From Microbacterium flavum (lineage in GTDB: Bacteria > Actinomycetota > Actinomycetes > Actinomycetales > Microbacteriaceae): DNA of 64,000 nt. Position 1 is the stretch's first letter. The number at the start of each line of letters is the position of its first letter. Shown piece after piece: positions 61,482 through 64,000 of this stretch. Position numbers and translations under genes: made by a program. The DNA is taken from contig NZ_JAFLHG010000008.1 of the NCBI RefSeq assembly GCF_018717645.1, positions 62,001-126,000 on the forward strand. Reading direction: 5' to 3'. The notes below the pieces were generated by a model. The model was given only the letters and a program-made list of their open reading frames with translations, had not been told where the DNA came from and did no database searches.

Positions 61482-64000
61482 GTGGCGATCAGCGTTCGTA
61501 CGCGAAAGCTGCTGTGGGGGCGGGCTCACAACGAGTGCGCATACCCCGGATGCGCACAGCCGTTGACCGAAGAAGTTGCCGATGCGATGTCCGGCGCGAT
61601 CGATTCGACCGTCGTCGGAGAAGAGGCGCACATTCGCGCGCAGAGTGCGGATGGTCCGCGATTTGAGCCGGACTACGATCACGTCGATGGCTACGAGAAC
61701 CTCGTGCTCATGTGTCCGACGCACCACGCTCTCATCGATGCGAACGATGGCGCTGGCTTCACGGTCGACCAACTACTCGCGATGAAAAGGAAGCACGAGG
61801 CACGCACCTCACAACGCGACGCACGAGAGCGCGCGCTGCGCGCGTACTTGGGCGACCGCTTCGCGGCGGAGAACACGGTGCAGTTCCAGCAAGTGGATCT
61901 CCGGGGACCGTCGGTCGAAGCGATGTTTGTTGACGTTCCTATCGGGTGTCGACCGGACGACGCCGCGGTGGCCGAGCTGTTCAGGCACATCGCCGACGTG
62001 GCCCCGGGCGACACGGATGAGCTTCGGGCCGCATCGGGACTCATCATCGCGGGCGCTGCGCAGGTTCTTCTCCATCCCGACTGGGTAGGCAACGCGGTAT
62101 TGGTGGGCGGGCCGGGCCAAGGAAAATCCACTGTTCTCCAATTCGTTTGCCAGTTCCACCGCGCGCGCCTCCTGGGCGAGGACGCATACACCGCGGGGCG
62201 CACCGGGCTGGCCCGGGACGCCACAGTCGGTCGGTTCCCAATTCGCGTCGATCTTCGCCGCTACGCCGCGTGGGCGGCCCCGTTGCGGGACGCGTCAGCA
62301 ACGAAGCGTCGAAGGCGACGTAGAGATTCGTCTGCAGGACCACAGTGGCGAAGCCTCGAGGAGTACATGATCGAGGACATTCGTACCCACATCGGCGCGA
62401 ATACTTTCGGAGCTGAAGATTTCGCCAGCGTGATCGCCAACGAGCCGGTACTGCTCGCGCTTGACGGACTCGATGAAGTCGCAAGTCTTCCGACGCGTTC
62501 TCGCGTGATCGAAGAGATTGCGCTCGTCAGGGGTCGGCTGATGCACGATGCCGCTGATCTTGTGATCATCGTCGCGACAAGACCCGGAAGCTCGCTCCAG
62601 CCGCTCACCTCGTCGGGCTTCCCGCTGCTTCACCTACAGCGCCTCACGCAAGGATTGCGGCTGCAATACCTTCGTCAATGGGTGGCAGTTTCAGGCGTTT
62701 CGCTCGACGCCGCGGTTCGTCTCGAATCGACATTCATGGACAGCCAACATATCGCTCACATCAGCGAGTTGGCTTCGTACCCGATGCAACTTGCGATCCT
62801 GCTCCACCTGCTTCACCGACGTCAGCTGCTACCACAGCAACGCACAGACTTGTATCGCGAGTATCTGAAAACGTTCTTGGATCGAGAGCAGACCGAGGAC
62901 AAAGAGCCTCTACTAGACGAACAACGCCGAGTCGTGGAGGATACTCACGCGTATCTGGGCTGGTACTTACAAGCGAAGGCGGAGCAGGGTGACAGCTCCG
63001 GCGCGATCACCCGGACAGAACTCAAAGCGCTACTGAGTTCCTACCTGGCAGGGCAGCCCGAAGAGCAGAAGCTCGCTGATGAGATGTACTCCGCCATCAC
63101 GGACCGAGTCTTGTGCTTGGTCGAGCGAAACGATGCCTTCGAGTTCGAAGTGCAGTCTCTCCGGGAGTACTTCGCCGCGCTTCACATGTTCGAAAACCTC
63201 ACGGCTCGGGGCGAAGGAAACTCTCGCGATGACGGCTTGGATGCTCTTCTGGAGCGGCCATATTGGGCAAACGTCTGTCGATTCTTCGTCGGCATGCTGG
63301 CCAAGGGCGAGGTGCGGGCGTTTCGCGGAAACCTTGAGGCCGCGAATCGGCGAGTGGGTCCACATCCTTTCGTGCGCGGGATGGCTGTCCAGGTACTGAA
63401 CGACCGAATCTACAACGGGCAATCTGACACTGACATCCGTCGGGTTGTGGATTTCATCCTTGAGGGCCCCGGCTTGATCTTCGGCGAGGACGGCGCCCTC
63501 GACCCCACGGGCGCACCATTGCGCCTCGGGGAACGGGCGGGGCGTTCCCAAGCCGTCGCCCACCTCATGGACCGAATAGACGGCGGCCTACCTGCCCTAG
63601 AGATGAAGGCCGCAGCGACAAGTCTCGCGGCGCACGCGAGCGCGAACGATGACTTGCCCGGCTGGTGGTGGTCCCGCTTCACACCGACGCCACTCTGGCT
63701 TGAGACTGCAGCCCAACTCGGCGCGCTTCGAGATCCTCCCGCATTATGCGTAGAAGGCCTTCGCGCCCTGATTGGCGAGGATCCTGGGCGGACCGGATGG
63801 CACGTTGAGAGCCTCGTAGCGGGGAACTATGGGGGCTCGGACGCCACTGTCCTCACAGTTGCGCAGTTAGAGGTCAATGATGGTGCGGTCGAACTAGTTC
63901 GCGCATCGACTGGAACCGTCTTGGGTGCGCGACTAGCGGTCGCAAGAGCAGCAATATCAGGCGGCGCGCTGCCCATCCCAGGCCCCCTCGGTGCGGCGCA
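61482..64000 (+). CDS. HNH-NACHT STAND NTPase (candidate anti-phage sensor), runs off the right edge
   Basis: The frame is open from a GTG at 61482 (GGGAGG five bases upstream) to the window end, at least 839 codons. Residues 1-90 form an HNH-type zinc module (Cys19, Cys24, His50, Cys78, His81-82, with ENLVLMCPTHHALID). A NACHT-type NTPase follows: Walker A GGPGQGKST near 209-217, an Arg-rich loop, Walker B LLALDGLDEV near 325-334, ATRPGSS sensor region, and FEFEVQSLREYFAA, the winged-helix-end motif of NACHT proteins. The C-terminal sensor part continues past the edge. Bacterial NACHT proteins with N-terminal nucleases act in phage defence; here the nuclease would be the HNH. This gene has no stop in the window. 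Confidence 0.85.
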   Translation, partial: MAISVRTRKLLWGRAHNECAYPGCAQPLTEEVADAMSGAIDSTVVGEEAHIRAQSADGPRFEPDYDHVDGYENLVLMCPTHHALIDANDGAGFTVDQLLAMKRKHEARTSQRDARERALRAYLGDRFAAENTVQFQQVDLRGPSVEAMFVDVPIGCRPDDAAVAELFRHIADVAPGDTDELRAASGLIIAGAAQVLLHPDWVGNAVLVGGPGQGKSTVLQFVCQFHRARLLGEDAYTAGRTGLARDATVGRFPIRVDLRRYAAWAAPLRDASATKRRRRRRDSSAGPQWRSLEEYMIEDIRTHIGANTFGAEDFASVIANEPVLLALDGLDEVASLPTRSRVIEEIALVRGRLMHDAADLVIIVATRPGSSLQPLTSSGFPLLHLQRLTQGLRLQYLRQWVAVSGVSLDAAVRLESTFMDSQHIAHISELASYPMQLAILLHLLHRRQLLPQQRTDLYREYLKTFLDREQTEDKEPLLDEQRRVVEDTHAYLGWYLQAKAEQGDSSGAITRTELKALLSSYLAGQPEEQKLADEMYSAITDRVLCLVERNDAFEFEVQSLREYFAALHMFENLTARGEGNSRDDGLDALLERPYWANVCRFFVGMLAKGEVRAFRGNLEAANRRVGPHPFVRGMAVQVLNDRIYNGQSDTDIRRVVDFILEGPGLIFGEDGALDPTGAPLRLGERAGRSQAVAHLMDRIDGGLPALEMKAAATSLAAHASANDDLPGWWWSRFTPTPLWLETAAQLGALRDPPALCVEGLRALIGEDPGRTGWHVESLVAGNYGGSDATVLTVAQLEVNDGAVELVRASTGTVLGARLAVARAAISGGALPIPGPLGAA

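Overview
The window is GC-rich actinobacterial DNA with short overlapping operons, GTG starts and many leaderless promoters. Gene content (lysS near clpC, a DUF4192 protein, a short argA-type GNAT, radA next to an L-lactate dehydrogenase) suggests a Microbacterium-like member of the Microbacteriaceae. That placement is inference. I see no rRNA and no CRISPR array. There is one tRNA.

Region 1 (1-13.95 kb) is a catabolic locus for amino-acid derivatives and peptides. On the minus strand it has a class IV aminotransferase (cut by the window edge), an enolase-superfamily racemase of the OSBS/NSAR clade, a SIS-domain protein and a GNAT. Divergently it has an M20 deacylase, then an operon of nearly uniform 4-bp overlaps: peptide-type ABC importer (binding protein, two permeases, fused double ATPase), an S66 LD-carboxypeptidase-like enzyme, a beta-lactamase-fold hydrolase, a C45 acyltransferase-like Ntn hydrolase and a second beta-lactamase-fold hydrolase. 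GNAT + NSAR + M20 is the known gene set for irreversible D- to L-amino-acid conversion through N-succinyl intermediates. Here it is joined to an importer and four cytoplasmic hydrolases, so the locus may take up and process D-amino-acid-containing (for example murein-derived) peptides.

Region 2 (14-24.6 kb) is mostly housekeeping: lysS, a LysE exporter, DUF4192, cardiolipin synthase, a lipoprotein, a DUF2975/XRE membrane-regulator operon with a clear palindromic operator, and clpC with a strong terminator followed by a 19-bp tandem repeat.

Region 3 (24.9-32.6 kb, minus strand) is a four-gene cluster: zinc metallopeptidase, transglutaminase, circularly permuted ATP-grasp fused to alpha-E, and transglutaminase fused to DUF2126. 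It is of the type proposed to make and attach peptide tags. No biochemical role is established that I know of.

Region 4 (32.6-38.6 kb) has an argA-type GNAT, a membrane-anchored protein, a candidate structured small RNA with C-rich loops, radA, ldh, an MFS exporter and tRNA-Ser(CGA).

Region 5 (38.6-48.4 kb) is a degraded integrative element beside the tRNA. It holds a tyrosine integrase, a regulator, an AlpA-like HTH protein, a NrdH-like redoxin, a zeta-toxin-like gene with a previously hidden 59-codon partner, a C-terminal remnant of a large helicase/methylase, and two mirrored copies of a repeat-rich gene plus small gene, one copy frameshifted.

Region 6 (48.7-64 kb) is accessory and defence-like. 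It has a type IIG-like restriction-modification gene split by an in-frame TAA, a 2H phosphoesterase, an AraC regulator with a membrane protein, DUF6157 and DUF1761 proteins, a hydrolase, an NTF2-like protein, small membrane proteins, an AlbA_2 (Schlafen-type) protein, a DUF6338-like membrane protein and, running off the right edge, an HNH-NACHT STAND NTPase.
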